From assembly GCA_028023455.1 (NCBI GenBank), contig JAQFVV010000258.1, positions 1,294,501 to 1,358,500 on the forward strand: a DNA stretch of 64,000 nt. The letters run 5' to 3'. The translations under genes were made by a program, and so were the position numbers. Under the pieces are notes generated by a model. That model was given only the letters and a program-made list of their open reading frames with translations. It ran no database searches and was not told the origin of the DNA. The first letter of the stretch is position 1. Every line of letters begins with the position of its first letter. Shown piece after piece: positions 11,880 through 24,904 of the stretch. The stretch is from Epiperipatus broadwayi (Eukaryota > Onychophora > Udeonychophora > Euonychophora > Peripatidae).

Positions 11880-12860
11880 GCAGATGGGACCTTCCTAGTT
11901 CTACAAACAATTTGTTTGCATATTTTCCAATAGCTCTATATCTCCTGGTTTCATCTTTAATTCTGCTGGGCTAGACTTAAAGAGCTGAGGGAATTTACTT
12001 CTTATTTCAGCTTGTAAGTTCACTCTTTGTATTATATTTATCCTTATTTCTAAAAGCTTAAATCAATTACATCCCAGTATTTGGAGTAATATTTTTGTTA
12101 CCACATTTAGCGATAAATTTTTATTGTTACTATTTATTTTTACAGGCATCAATACCATTCCTTTGATATTAATCTCCATTTTTATTTACATCTGTCACCA
12201 CTAAATTGTTTTTTTTAATTTGAATCTTATTATTCATTCTTTTACTAATCGATGTCTAATCTTTAAATGGCATGAGAGATAGATACACCTTGCATGCTAT
12301 ATATCCAATTTTATTATTTGGCTACAGATTTTAATTTCTAATTGATTTGACATATCCTCATTTTCTTTTATTGATTTCACATTTGTGGCAATCTTCATTA
12401 CTCCTCTCCTTCATTTACTATTTATCAGTAAATCTACTCTAGATATTGTTGTTTATTAGTGCAAACCTTTGACAAATGTCAAACCACATTTAAGATACTT
12501 GTATGTTTTAAATTTACACATTTTTTTAATGGGCCCCTTCTTTCCACTGCAATATCAGATGCTGGGTTCCTGTGCCACATCTCTCTGTGTCTTCATCACA
12601 TTTAACCCATGTATTTGACTTTGCTTCCTCGGCCACATTTTTAAATTCCTGTATGTAATCTAATATAGTTTCATATGTTATACCACATTAAATGGTGACA
12701 ATATAACTAGTGTAGATTCGCTTAGCATCATTTGTCTAAGTTTCACGTTTCTCATGCTCCATAACAACTAGTCCAATAGCCTATCTTCTAGATAATCTCT
12801 AAATTCACATTCCTTCACTAAAACGCTCAATGCAAATCATACTTCCAAATGTTTTTATTG
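11880..12860 (-). pseudogene. Ty3/gypsy gag-protease remnant
   Basis: Read on the minus strand in several frames, the region resembles gag followed by protease and the start of RT. Near 12810 it reads FRDYLEDRLL, as in gag capsids. A cysteine-containing stretch in the zinc-knuckle position lies near 12590, and the pol-start-like FPQLFKSSPAELKMKPGDIE lies near 11960. DNA at 12020-12250 also matches 1980-2310. Frames change and stops are frequent. No LTRs were found at either side. Confidence 0.5.
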
Positions 12861-13109
12861 CATTTTGTTATGAAAGTGAAGACACTATGTATTTCAATGT
12901 TGGTTTGAAATATGCATTTAATTTTTGCAGCAACTTCTTGTATAGAATTCTTCAGGTGGTTTCATTTGCAGAATATCCTATCTTGACACTTATACTAGGG
13001 TGGCAACTTTCAGCTTATTATTGCTAATAGTATTGATTATGACATGATTCACATATATCTGCCACTGCCCCAGATTGCTTTCATCAAAAGGTATTGTTGC
13101 ATGCTCTAC

Positions 13110-13111
<2 letters not shown>

Positions 13112-13143
<32 letters not shown>

Positions 13144-13146
13144 ATG

Positions 13147-13177
<31 letters not shown>

Positions 13178-13186
13178 CCATGTTAA
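13112..13186. repeat. duplicated TA microsatellite
   Basis: Two runs of (TA)n, each about 28-30 bp, are each followed by the same CCATGTTAA spacer, giving a two-unit tandem repeat. Confidence 0.85.
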
Positions 13187-13214
13187 TAGCTAGTATATAC
13201 AGATCCTGGTGACT

Positions 13215-13565
13215 GCATCAACTGATATTAACCACTAAACATCACAGGATCATCATTTCTTATGCTTGCACATAGCTGTTTTAAAACAGTAAAAACTCTC
13301 CATACAGTAGTGCCACTTAGTGCTAGTCAGAGTAAGCAATAGATGCCAGAAGGCTTGTGCATAAAATCCCCATCTAGTGCCTACTCATCCAATATCCCCA
13401 AACTAGTTTCCGGCTTGTGGCCTTCAATATTGGATGAGTAGGCATTAGATGGGGATTTTATGCACAAGCCTTCTGGCATCCATTGATTACTCTGACTGGC
13501 ACTGAGTGACACTACTATATGGAGAGTTTTGCCTGTTTTAATATCAACTGATATTCACAGGTTTA
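13215..13565. repeat. hammerhead repeat family C, head-to-head palindrome
   Basis: Arms at 13292-13395 and 13427-13530 (104 bp each) are reverse complements with few mismatches. Both are the sequence downstream of the family C ribozyme. The 31-bp centre is the 3-prime half of the ribozyme read on the minus strand. The plus-strand copy starts ATATTGGATGAG, 5 nt after the predicted cleavage site; the minus-strand copy starts in stem II. This is a foldback of a 5-prime truncated family C unit. Confidence 0.8.
13387..13422 (-). ncRNA. partial hammerhead motif, family C
   Basis: The minus strand reads GGCC-ACAA-GCC, then GAAAC, TAGTT, TGGGGA, TA and TTGGAT. Stem II, GAAA, stem III and the 3-prime stem I strand are present; the 5-prime stem I strand and CTGATGA are missing because the copy begins inside stem II. 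Confidence 0.6.
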
Positions 13566-14166
13566 GAACTGGTGCTGTGTCAGTTGCTGTATACAGAGCT
13601 AGACCTTAATCTAAGCAGTCATACACTCATTAATTATTTTTATAAAAATTAGCTTATTACTCAGACATAAATATATGAATTAGTAATAGTGTGTTTAACT
13701 AGTGACTTGTTGATTGAACTCCATAATATAATAAATCTTAATTTCACATGAAAGTTCTTTATAGAGTTTCCATTCTATTACTACACTTTATTAAAAGTCC
13801 TGTCATTTCAATCTATTAACTTTCTATGTTAGTTTTCCACTGGAATTTTCATCAACATTTACTATTCACCAATATTAGGTTTATCAAGCACCTTGTTGCT
13901 CTCTCACCTGATCTCTGACTCAGTCTAACTGGCTTTGAATGCATCTTCGTTTTCTTTCTTTTTTCTCTTCATTAAATTTCTGCAGATATTTTTAATAACT
14001 CTGCTAATTCGTATAAATATTTCATTATTGTCAGTATGAAAATTCGGATATCCAGATTAATTTATACTTTGCATAATTTACTTAATCTGCATTTCATTAT
14101 TTCTAGAGCGACTACAATATTTTTTGTATTGACTAGTTATGAATTCACATATATACATGTAAATGT

Positions 14167-14215
14167 ATTTATATATTGGACTATTTCCATCATGGAAATA
14201 GCCCAATATGTAAAT
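14167..14215. repeat. 24-bp palindrome resembling Penelope-like terminal sequence
   Basis: Arms 14167-14190 and 14192-14215 are reverse complements with two mismatches around a single base. The inner string GGACTATTTCCAT also occurs at the outer ends of the Penelope-like tails near 21115 and 26095. This may be two minimal element ends joined head-to-head. The ORF spanning it (14036-14305) is not supported as a gene. Confidence 0.6.
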
Positions 14216-14397
14216 ACAACTAAAATACCATCGTCACAAAACTTCAGGAAAATACATATGTGTAACTTTCTTTATTTCACAAACCAGTCAATAAACTACA
14301 AATAAGAATTTAATGGGTTGAATGCATTATCAGATAAAATATTTGACAGAGCAAATCTTAGATTTTTTTTTTCAATGATTCTGGTGATAAACAAGAT

Positions 14398-15099
14398 CTA
14401 TGCTTTTTTTTTTTTTATTAAAAAATATAATTTATTTATAACAATGAATTTAAATATACATTGATAAAATAAATCTGAAAAGACATAAAAATAATTAATT
14501 AATATCTGTAATATTATGAAGTAACCATGTTTCTTCATACAATTTCTCTGGAGCCAATAACTTTCCAAATAAACTTTCCAAGGTCTAAGATTTGTTTGAT
14601 TAAACACAAACGTGCATCTTGTTATCCATATTGAAAAAAAAATAGCCACTCCAATGATTGGAAAAACTCCACTTTTAAATACATTTAAGAGTGACAAAAC
14701 ATTAGTACTATTTGGAGGAACATTTTCAATTATATTTTCCCGGAGATGATGAAGAAATGGGCAATCAAAGAAAAGATGTTGTAAAGTTTCATCATTAGAC
14801 TTACATAAATTACACAGCGGGTTAATTTTTTGAAAGCCTCTTTTCCAAACTAAAAAATGATTAGTGGGTAAAGAGGTAAGATTATATTTAAAAATAAAAT
14901 CTATATATTTGGGTTCAAAAATCAAATGTCTAGATTTTTTAACAAATAACTTATTAGAAATTTCTAATTGAATTGGTAATTTTTCTTGACTATTATATAT
15001 AAGCTTATAGACATCCCAGTATTTTATTTTATTTTCTAATATATATCTTGTAATAATAATAGTAAGAAAATGCAATTTTATAAAGATTTGTGAATACAA
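14398..15099 (-). pseudogene. LINE 3-prime end: RT C-terminal region with zinc knuckle and poly-A
   Basis: A 233-codon open frame encodes a reverse-transcriptase-associated zinc-binding region (zf-RVT): PLCNLCKSNDETLQHLFFDC gives a C-x2-C...H...C pattern, preceded by LVWKRGFQKIN and followed by an aromatic Trp-rich tail. The frame ends in a lysine run at an A-tract of about 14 (14404-14417 as T on the plus strand), the poly-A tail expected of a retrotransposed LINE. Upstream sequence to about 15880 appears to be the same element in decayed form, but no intact RT catalytic motif could be read. The L1/Tx1-like group is a guess based on the zinc knuckle. The open 702 bp suggest a relatively recent insertion of a 5-prime damaged copy. 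Confidence 0.7.
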
Positions 15100-17475
15100 A
15101 CAGAATTAGAATATTTACGACTGGATTTATTATTTTTGTTTTTGGATTCAAAATTCTGTCAAATCTTTATTATAAAATTCCAATTCAAGGATTGAATCTG
15201 CTGTAATTCTTTTTGAGATGACCATGGGAGATTGCTAAATTGTAGGGGTGGAACGAGTCCGATTCTTATTCACAAGCATTCTTTTTTTTTACTTAAGGAA
15301 AATATTTTTCAAAAAAAAAAAAATTGAATTTGTGAAATGGTTAATTAGTAATATTTTACTTTCTGCTGATAATAAAATGTTATTTTCTTCAAGTAATTCG
15401 TAAGGAGAAGCAAATATCTCTATATTATTATTCCTAAAACTTTTTTAACCTCACATAAAATTTATTTTGAAATGCTTGAAATTTTGTATTTAGTTATTCT
15501 ATTGCTTTCTTGCAAAAGAAGATTCAACTATTTACTTTTTCAATATAAAGAAGACATCTAATTTTGATCAGAAAAATGAGATGCTAATGTGGAAATTTTA
15601 CGAGAAGAAAAATTCATAATTCATTTTTAATATGAAACCTGGTTTTAGAACTTTATCACATGATAGTCTTCTTACTTCTATGTGATATGAAATAGATTCA
15701 TAATTGGAGTCTATCTATTGGCATAAAAATTTAAAAGAGTCTTGTATTAGTGAATTATATTTTATGTGATTAATTATTGTGGAAACTTCTGGTATATTTT
15801 TTAAAGTGATTCTTCCATATTTTGGAATACTAGTTTTTCTCAATGGATAATGCAATGAACATGTTTTCTATTCATACAAACCTTTTTAATTATTTTATAA
15901 ATCCTGACATCCTACCAGCATACCCAACATATTCAGATAAACTTCCTAATTAAACTTTAATTACTGTCTATCTCTTGATTAACTATTTTAATTAAATCAT
16001 TTTAATTACTGTCTGTCTCCTGCATTAACTATTTAAATTAACCACTTTTATAGCTAATTCATTCCCAGTTCAGAAATAAATTATTTTTCTTTTCCTATTC
16101 ACATTAAATTCTTTAAAACGTATTATATGTGTATATTATTATCCATTAGGCATTCCCTTCGTTTAATCTACTAGTTATATAATTTTGTTACTCTAAATAT
16201 ATAGTTTATTTTAGTAACTCATGTATGTGTGTATATATCTAACATATTGGTAGCTTTTATATTATATTGGATGTGTGTTTACATTTAGCGCATAACGATT
16301 AACGAGAACTTTATATTATTATAGGTATGTGTGTATACGTCTAATACACACAGCCATTTATTTATAGAATACGATCAGACGTCAACAAAAATTATCATTA
16401 CGTGAATTAGACTTTTTTTTTTAATTCATGAATTCATATAGTGACAAATGACTTGAAATTACTTTTCTACATGGTGAGCCAAAAGCTATTTTAATATTAT
16501 TTTATTAACAAAGTTGTAATAATTAATTATTCATATTTTATTAACACAATTAATTAACGATTTATAAATAAAATGTAAAAGAAATTTTGTATAAGCAGTT
16601 CTTAATTTACATAAATAGACTACTGTATTTTGCTTTTTGCATAATTGATTTTTGCAGCGAAAAATATATCGCGTTGCAGTGATGAAATAAAAGGCATTTT
16701 CTTTGAATGATCGTATTTACAAAACGTTTGCATAAGGAAAATATTTTCATAATGTCTGTATTATTTTTAAATAAATAAGATGTTATTTGAAATATTAAAA
16801 AAAGAAAGAAGATATTTGTAAGATAAATAATTATTCAAGTTTGACAATAATTAATCAAGAAATAAAGTTATTTTTCGCTAATGAAAAACGATTAACTTTT
16901 TTAACTGTTTTTTTTTTTTAATACAACAAAGTAAAATTACAGTAATTAGCTACCGCTAATAAAAAAAAATTATACTTCTAAACTTTATTATTATTCAATT
17001 CTGAATAGAATGATATATTTAGAATGTTTTACACAATATATACACGTTATAATTAGAAGATTTTCCCCAGGCTTTTAGATGAAAATATTAGTGTTTTTAA
17101 TGAGATTTATTTACTAATTGAGACTCTACGATTAATAATATTTATCTAATTTATTTTGTGTTTGACAATTTCTATTTCTAATTGGTATTGTGCTTGTTAC
17201 ATTATAACTGATATTTATCTATATATATTGTATTGCATGTTTTAGTAGAAAGGGAGACTTTAGAGTTGACGGCTGACAGATTGTACTGTTCTGTCGCTTC
17301 AGAACTTTTCATAAATTACTGAGTAATAAAGCCGTTTGATAAAATATATCTTAAAACATTTTTTTGATTAAGCTTATAATTTCATATTCATTTGAAATAT
17401 TGTAACAGTAGATTAATTAAGATATCTGAAGGCTATGGAAAACAGTTCTGTAGTTTTTTCACTAAATTACAATTC
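15100..17475. other. decayed LINE body, then unassigned DNA
   Basis: 15100-15880 is probably the frame-broken body of the LINE above (minus strand). From 15880 to 17475 I see only A+T-rich DNA with short poly-A/T tracts and no supported feature. Confidence 0.4.
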
Positions 17476-17713
17476 TTCATTATTTTAAATGGATTATTCT
17501 CCGGTACATGAGGGATCAGAATGACTATCGGTAAGCATGGTTAGGATAACAACCTTGGCACTAACATGGGCTTTGAACGTTCCATCATCAGATTTTCAAT
17601 GAAATGAACGGCTGAAGTGTTGTGGGTTGGAGTAGTTTGAAGCCTGTCCATTAAAGTATGAAGATTGGCTATCTTAATATAAAGCTGAGCAAATGATTGC
17701 ATATATGTGTGGA

Positions 17714-17781
17714 GATAGTAATCTGGACCAACTGATGATTGCTGGTTTAGCATGAAATACATATATTGGTGATTATTTATC
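17714..17781 (+). ncRNA. hammerhead ribozyme, family A
   Basis: CTGATGA is at 17732-17738. Stem II is TGCT/AGCA with loop GGTTT, and GAAA is at 17754-17757. Stem III is AT/AT around ACAT. The predicted cut follows A at 17765 (UA step). Stem I pairs ACCAA with TTGGT perfectly, then TAATC with GATTA past a TGG bulge, and then GATA with TATC. All core bases I can assign are present. T-T at the first stem II position departs from the usual G-C. A type I ribozyme with a minimal stem III is expected to cleave poorly as a monomer and better as a dimer. Confidence 0.78.
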
Positions 17782-17841
17782 TTTTCAACATGTGTGTGAT
17801 CAGGTGGGTCAGCAATATGAGATAGGGTTGTGTGAAAGTCT

Positions 17842-17854
17842 GAGTTCGAATCCC
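17842..17854 (+). promoter_or_regulatory. B-box-like pol III element in family A
   Basis: GAGTTCGAATCCC closely matches the tRNA/SINE B-box consensus GGTTCGANTCC and is conserved, with drift, at the 3-prime end of family A copies (about 846, 2327, 2661 and 3141). A convincing A box at the right distance is not clear. Confidence 0.45.
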
Positions 17855-17868
17855 TTATATATTATTTT

Positions 17869-18844
17869 AAAAAATAAAAATTGTCAATCGTCTAGCTTTA
17901 CTATAAAATCTATGATAGGGCCGATCATAACAAAAATATTAGAAAATAAATGTATATAGATGCAGCTATAGCTTGTGCAGAAAAAAAAACACAAAAGTAT
18001 TCTGAATCCTAACATTAATATAAAAAAGTAAATGTCACTAATGCAGCAAACAATTTTACAGCTGCTGCACATGGATTTCATACATTGGCTCTAAGAGATA
18101 TATAAAATTTTGATTTAAATGCTTCTACTTTGACACTTGCAATTGCTAATGTTTCTGATATTTAGTCCACTGAGCAGCATGGAAAATTTTAGAAAGATTC
18201 AACTCAACTATATCAAAAGATTTATTTATAACATTTAAAAGATTTTTTTATAGAATCCTCACTAGCATTAACTGTTATAGATCTCCATTGTCCCTTGGTT
18301 ATTTGAAGAGCTATCAAAAAATCTACAGAAGAGTGGGTTAAGAATTGCAGACCATCCTAATCCTAGATATCTTGTACTGAAGTATCATACTGAAAGACAG
18401 AGAAATAAATTCAAAGAGGGCTACAACACTCAAAATAATATGCTTTAATTGCAATTGATCAACATTCATATAGGAGTAATTAAAAAACTTATTTAAGAAA
18501 TTTAAAATGTGATTTTCAAAAATTAATGGAGCTCTTTGGTACTAGAGTTAACAGGGTATGTTAAAGATATAACAGTATAAGTTTTAGTCATACCATTGAA
18601 TTTAAAGTTAAATTCCATAAAGGCTTAATCCTTATGACATTCCAATACAAATCGCTGACCAAAAGCCTGACTTTTACTTTTAATTTATGAACTAAAACTG
18701 CAATACTTCCATTGTATACAAAGTGGGTATATGATTTCCTTACAGAAAACCATAACTGTAGAATGGTGGTAACACCAATACATTAATGTTTTGAATCTAA
18801 TATACAAAATTATGTATTCATTAAACCTAGGTCCTCAAAAATTC
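17869..18844. other. unassigned DNA
   Basis: Nothing supported. The short ORF at 17884-18081 (minus) is hydrophobic and Cys-rich, with no recognisable domain and no exon signals. Confidence 0.4.
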
Positions 18845-18960
18845 AGGCAAAACTCACTACATGTATTGCCACACACAGCAAGCTAGAATAATCAATATAT
18901 GCCAGAAAGCTTGTGGCATATGTGTAGTGAGTTTGCCTGTTTTAATAACAGTTATAAGCA
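18845..18960. repeat. family C fragment, small palindrome
   Basis: GGCAAAACTCACTACATG-type sequence on the left and its reverse complement on the right surround GCCAGAAAGCTTGTGGC. This is a diverged foldback of the family C segment downstream of the ribozyme (compare 13292-13530). No ribozyme core remains. Confidence 0.55.
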
Positions 18961-21080
18961 AGCATAAGAAATGGTGATCATGTGATGTTTATTGGCCCTC
19001 AATAATCCAAAAAAAAAAAAAAAAGCATAAATATATTTCATATCAAGCAAATGAAGAAACCACATGACTATCAAGCCTTTGTGGAAACATAAATAATTTG
19101 GAGAATCAATCAAAAAGATAAATCCACAAAATTGAGGCATTATATAATGTACAATCAATAGTCAACAATTCTAAGGAAAATTCTAAGGAAGGTGATATTC
19201 TAACAATGATGGATAAAACAACTGACACTATAAAAACTATGACATCTAATATATTACTAACAGTTTCTGTTACAAGTGAATCACTTAAAAAAAAACCTGA
19301 CAGATCACTTAGAAAGAAAACTGGAAAACATTAAGATTATAGTGAAGTTGATCTATCTATAGAGCAGTCAATTAAAAAAAAGACAACAGCATTGAAAAAG
19401 TTTTAGATGATAGTATTATGCCTATAAGAAAAGTGAGTGCTATAAAGTCCTTGGAACTGCAGGGCTATAATATCACAATCTTCTCACTCTCTTTCATATT
19501 ATCAATTAAGATCACAAAAAAATATAAGCATACAAATGTAAATTAAAGCATTTTCAACACTACTAGAAACAAATATCTCAACGCAAATAAAGAAAAGATC
19601 TTTTAATATTAGGAAAAATCTCAACATATATTCAAAATACATAACTTATCTAAGGGGATAATGATAATTCTACTATCACAAATTGACTCTGGAGTACATA
19701 TTGATAGATATGTTTTTCCATATTTCTAAAAATGCCATCTTATTATAACTGTTATGCCTATTCACAATTTACAATTATTACTCTGCAGTGCTATACAATC
19801 ACATTGAAAGTAGCATTCATTGACATTCTCCCTAATCTACTATAATGAATAATTTTTTTTGACTATGCTATGTGCCTCTTCATCAAGCCCATTCCTGCTA
19901 ATTAATGACTTCATCATGTCATACAATTCATTTGAATCAAAATAGTTACATCAACTGTCTTTTCCAATAAAGAATAAGTAGGCTTTCTTACAGATGATGC
20001 AGTTTCTTTTCATAGTAGTAGATTCTTTTCCCTCACTGATCTAGGTTTTTATTCTCCAATGTTACTTCATCTAATTAATCTATTACTAAATTATGTCCTA
20101 TTTCTAGCTTACTTAGCAATCGTAAGGTTCATTGCAACTTTATCTCAATATAATATCAGCAGTACTGTTTATTAAAATAATGAGGACTTTTAAAGTCTAT
20201 ATATTACAATTTCTTTTTTCAGAGATTTACATCTTGTTATTTTAAGTTAAAAATATGAGTTTAGCTTTAATACATGTATGTGTTGCTTATGTTAATATTA
20301 TATCACACAAATATATCACATTACTCACTAATTATCTCCACAATTTAGATTGTTGGCTTCTGTGGACAGTTTTCATAAAAGAATAGCTTAAGACGCACAA
20401 AAGATACAATTGCAAGCATTAAAAAATTGGAAAGTGTGTGTTATAAAACCATGAGACTCTAAGAGACTATTTAGCAATAAAAAGAAATCTCATTCACATA
20501 TCTGGACAAGGCGGAATATCTGCCAGGCTTAAGTAATCTATCAACATGGTAAATTCTCTCAGCTATTGTCAATGAAAATATGGATGTCACAGGAAATAAT
20601 ATACTAGAACCACTTTATCTATATTTTAAGAATAAACTTCAACAATCAGATATTTGGCTGGCTGACCCAGAAGCTAAGATCTTCTTCTCAAGTGATATTC
20701 AATTAAAAATGTCAAGCATGTCTGACTCTTGCTATTCTGGTATAAATACTGGTGAAAGTTTCTAATTCCAAAAATTATTGCTAGGATTCTTTTGTTCAGT
20801 TAGTGATGTAGTTTCATTCTGCATTTGATAAGGTTTTTGGTGCATATATGATGAGTCACTTTTGTCACTAGAGTGACTTATTAATGATTTGGCCTCACAT
20901 TTGCTGAATCTGCTTGATTATTACAATTAACTAAAAGCTTTTCTGATTTCAGAAATGCTTACATTTGATAAATGCATAATTGTGAATTTGTTCCCAAGCC
21001 CACTTCAAAATTTTTATTCGAGTAACTCGTATAATAATTGATCCGTATGAGTCTCTATGTTTGTTTAGGAAGGTTTGTGA
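18961..21080. other. unassigned DNA with weak coding-like remnants
   Basis: The plus strand near 19160-19330 reads about 55 codons of charged sequence without a stop (NNSKENSKEGDILTMMDKTT...). An ORF of 61 codons at 20580-20765 starts MDVTGNNILE. Both could be decayed coding sequence of an unknown element; I recognise neither and see no splice signals. Confidence 0.3.
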
Positions 21081-21084
21081 AGGT

Positions 21085-21600
21085 GGAATTTTATTATTAA
21101 TTATGTATTAGACTATTTCCACCATCTAATATTATATATTGAATGCCTTCATAAATAATTTAAACTTTATTTAAACTTTTCACTTACAATCAACTATTAG
21201 TAACAGAAAGCAAATATGTTTCAAATCATATTATTCCCCTCTTCTTCAAGTGTTGCTAGCCTGACTAGTGACAATACTAGCATGAGACCTTTATATTAAT
21301 GAAATATTGAATTTAAGCTAAAGTTCCTACCATATTATCTTAAATTCAATGTTCACAAATGTAAAGATCCAGGTTCAATTCCCATGCTAGTACTGTCACT
21401 AATCTGGCCAACAATACTTGAAGAACTGAGAAAAATAATACTACTCAAAATGCATTGCTTTATACTAACCTGCATGTTATTATTAAAAGTTGAATGTATT
21501 TGGAAAGTTTAAATAAAGTTTAAAATTTTTTAAAAGGTAAAGATGATGGATGTAGTATAACGTGTAATTAATATGAATATTTCGCTTGAGGAAATATTCA
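21085..21600. mobile_element. head-to-head pair of Penelope-like 3-prime tails
   Basis: The left half (minus) and right half (plus) are inverted copies of the same tail. Each has a GAAGAAG segment, a degenerate CGAAAC-type block, and a terminal AAATAAAGTTTAAA. The right half has a tRNA-like B box (GGTTCAATTCCC near 21371) upstream. Outer ends carry TTAGACTATTTCCACC-type sequence. The same tail follows the GIY-YIG region at 25.5-26.1 kb, which assigns it to a Penelope-like element. Confidence 0.55.
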
Positions 21601-22519
21601 AATAGCCAATAAAATTACAGAAGAGTGACTTTTTTTTTTAGCATTCACATAATATTTGCATTTTTAATAGTATATACATTTTCAGGAAATAATTGCTATT
21701 CCTTTTATATAATATGCCTTTGAAATGTATTCTCTAGATATTTTGAAAAGTATAAATGTTATTTATACATCATAACTAAATCCCATATTTGTTATGCCAA
21801 ACTTTCAACAAACTCACTTGTATTTATTATAAGCAACAAGTTTCTCTTTAAAGAGCTATTAATAATAGTCTTGATTTCTCAACCTACAAATTGATTTGTA
21901 TTAGGAAATGAGTCTGCAACAGCATAGACCAATTAACTATAATACTTTTAGCCTTGTGCAGCTTAATAATATGGTTCATTAAAGTATATGATGTAACCCT
22001 TAATAATAAAATACATTGTGTTAAGAAATGGTTAAATAATGGCAAATTACCACTGATAATCGGGTAAGTGTTACTACTTATGTTATAGTATTTTTATTGT
22101 TTGATTACTCTACCTGATTTCAAATAGAAAATTCAATTTATGCCTTTAACTTAAGTATTTGGATGTAATAATTCCTGACCCTATTTATTAAAGATATTTT
22201 ATCGATATAAGTATGTTTATAATTTAGCCTTAAAACTGGTCATTATAATAATATGCTATAAGAAATGGAAAGTTTGGACTATCTATCAATAATAATAATA
22301 GTCATATGTTATCCCTGGGTGCTTGTAGTCAATCTGTCTATGGATTGACATCTAACCTACATACATATAATATGTAATTACACCCTCTGTAATAATTTTT
22401 ATGCATTAGAACTAACTATGATAGAAATAAATTAAGGTTTTCATAGAAGCAAAAGGAATTTAGTATATATGGCATCCAAATATAGTTACAAGGCAGCAGA
22501 ACAAAAGTCTGCTGTTGTA
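21601..22519. other. unassigned DNA
   Basis: Nothing recognisable; A+T-rich with short direct TAATAATAATA runs near 22290. Confidence 0.4.
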
Positions 22520-24759
22520 TTGAAAAAAGCCCTATCCATTCCTCTTTGAGCTCATAAATACATTGAACAGTGCATATTCCTAGCATCTATTCTATATGTT
22601 CATGATTGTCGATATGAATCAGCTAGTATGCTTTTATTGGCATTTGACCTTTGACTTTTAGATCAAGAAACACCATAGTTTTTTCTTCTTAGTTACCTGA
22701 TAGTTCATAACTAAAATATTAATTTTTTTTGAAGAATGAATAAATGTGTGTGTGTGAATGAACTTTTTTTAAAAGATATTTACAATCATGACAGAGAAAA
22801 TTAAATTATAACTCTTGATAGTCTGTAAAGTTATCATCCAAAACAGCAGTTGGTGCCAAAGGTATAGGATGCTAAGAATCTCCTGATTGTGGATCTAAGA
22901 TAAAAAGGGGAAAAACAATTTTGTGAGATTGATGGCACATCAAACATAGTGGCAAAATTAGTTATGCAAATTAATGGAAGAAACCATGTGAAAATAATTC
23001 ATATTTATGCCCCCAACAAATTCTTCTTATGATGAAGAAGTAGAAAACTTGCATGGATGTTCAAAATGTTTTTGGTCAGACCAAACTTTTTAAAACTGTT
23101 ATTCTAGACTTTAGTGCTAGAAATGACAAATGATTGAAAGTTAAAAATATTGTTGGTAAATTTGGTTATGGTGATAAAAATGAGAAATAATACAGACTGG
23201 TAGAGTTTGCAGAAAAAGGAAACCTGTATATTATTCATTCTTTCTTTGAGAAAAATGCTAAACAAAAATGGACATGGAAGGTATAGCAGAATTGGATTAT
23301 ATTTTGATTAATGACTTTAATGTTCTTACTAGATTAAACATAGGAAGTGATTGTTGATGAGACAAATATAAGATATGTGTCAGTAGAGAACTAAAGGATT
23401 AAAAATTATTAAGTAAATATAAATAAATAGTATTATTAACCTTCAGAAACATTGCAATGAATTTAAATTAGAACTTATAAATCATTTTAAAATATTAACA
23501 TATTTTGAAGATTGTTCAGTTGAATAAAATCAATAAGCGATGACTGGTACACTATTAAGAACTACAACAAAGATAAATGGTACAAAAAAGCAACAATTAG
23601 CCAGTAAATTTTCTACTGAGACAAAATGATGTATGAAGAAAGGAGGAATATAAAAAATATTTTTAAATGACCTATTAAAAAAAATTGAATATCTAGTGTT
23701 TTGTAAAATAGTTTGAAAAAAGTTAATAATAATATAAATAAAAATAATTGTAAATTAGTAACTACAGAATAAAATAAAAGTCTTAAAAATATAAAACACT
23801 GTCTTGGTATCGAAAGAAAAGTTATTTTGCAATAAAAAAAAGATAGAACTATTACTAAATAGAGAGATGATGTCACAAAACGTATGAAAGAATTCTATAA
23901 AGAATTATAAATAAAGAAAAAAAAGTATCCCCTACAGTTATTAGATTTTTTTGAATTGCCTAGCATTTTAAATGAAAAAATGAGACATGCAATTAAGATA
24001 TATAAAGAAGGGTTGAAATTATAATCAGTATATTAAAAAAAAATCAGGTGATGAAATAGACACACTGTTGACAAAGCTATAAACCAAATATCTAAATGAT
24101 AAAGATATACCAGATGATTGAAGGAATGCAATAATAATATTGATATTTAAGAAAACAGATAAAAAGATATTAGAAATTCCAGATCTTGTCTGTTCTATAC
24201 AGAATCTATATTAAGAAAATAATTAATCTATATCTAACTTCGAATTCTAATCAACCAAAAGAACAAGATGGATTCAAAAATCATTTTAGCACACTGGATC
24301 ACATCCAAATACTGAGACAATTTATAGAAAAAATTAATAAATATGAATTGTTATTATGATTTGAATTTGTAGATTGTGAAAAGGTATTTCATTCTATAAT
24401 CATTTCTATGATGATTAAAGAGTGGATCTATCATAATATAGGCCTAAGATATTATCATATTCTGAAGAATATTTATTAAAATGCAACAGCAAGCAGTTAG
24501 CTTATATGGTGATACTAACAAGATTAATGTTTACTTGAAGATTTGTGATGATGGTATTATATATATATATATATTGAACGTCTCTTTTAAAAAATTTAAA
24601 CTTTATTTCAATTTTCCAATTACATTCAACTGTTATCAGAAGCACACATGTCAGTATGTACACAATGATTTGAGTGGTGTTTTTTTTATTTTCCTCTTTC
24701 TTCAGAGGTTGTTGGCTTAAGCAGTCACAGTACTACCATGTGAATTGAACCTGGACTTT

Positions 24760-24838
24760 TAGATTTTTGGATATTGAATTTTAAGGTAATGCTCTAAGCA
24801 ACTAAGCCACTCTGTCAAAGGCAACAGTCAGTAGAAAT
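24760..24838 (-). other. tRNA-like segment in Penelope-like 3-prime tail
   Basis: The minus strand reads GTGGCTTAGTTGCTTAGAGC (A-box-like D-arm), then about 40 nt later AGGTTCAATTCAC (B-box-like). The other arm holds the same pair at about 25852-25930. This may be a tRNA-derived SINE head captured by, or sharing a tail with, the Penelope-like element. It is not a functional tRNA. Confidence 0.5.
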
Positions 24839-24904
24839 TTCATATACTTATCTATGAGGTCCCTCCTGATTTTTCCACATTTTCCTAAGAGTGAAGTTAA
24901 TTAG

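Larger units (their letters stand above)
17478..17868 (+). repeat. hammerhead repeat family A, complete single copy
   Basis: The copy runs from ATGGATTATTCTCCGG to a 3-prime B-box-like GAGTTCGAATCCC and a short A+T tail, matching 486-870 almost throughout. The ribozyme lies about two-thirds along. It is the best-preserved solo copy of the older A subfamily, and its ends agree with those of copy 1, suggesting a unit of about 390 bp. Confidence 0.8.

Noticed and set aside
12990-13181. ORF with Ile-Tyr repeats
   Set aside because: Translation of a TA microsatellite.
14036-14305. 89-codon ORF
   Set aside because: Spans a 24-bp palindrome and repeat-derived sequence; composition typical of A+T-rich noncoding DNA.
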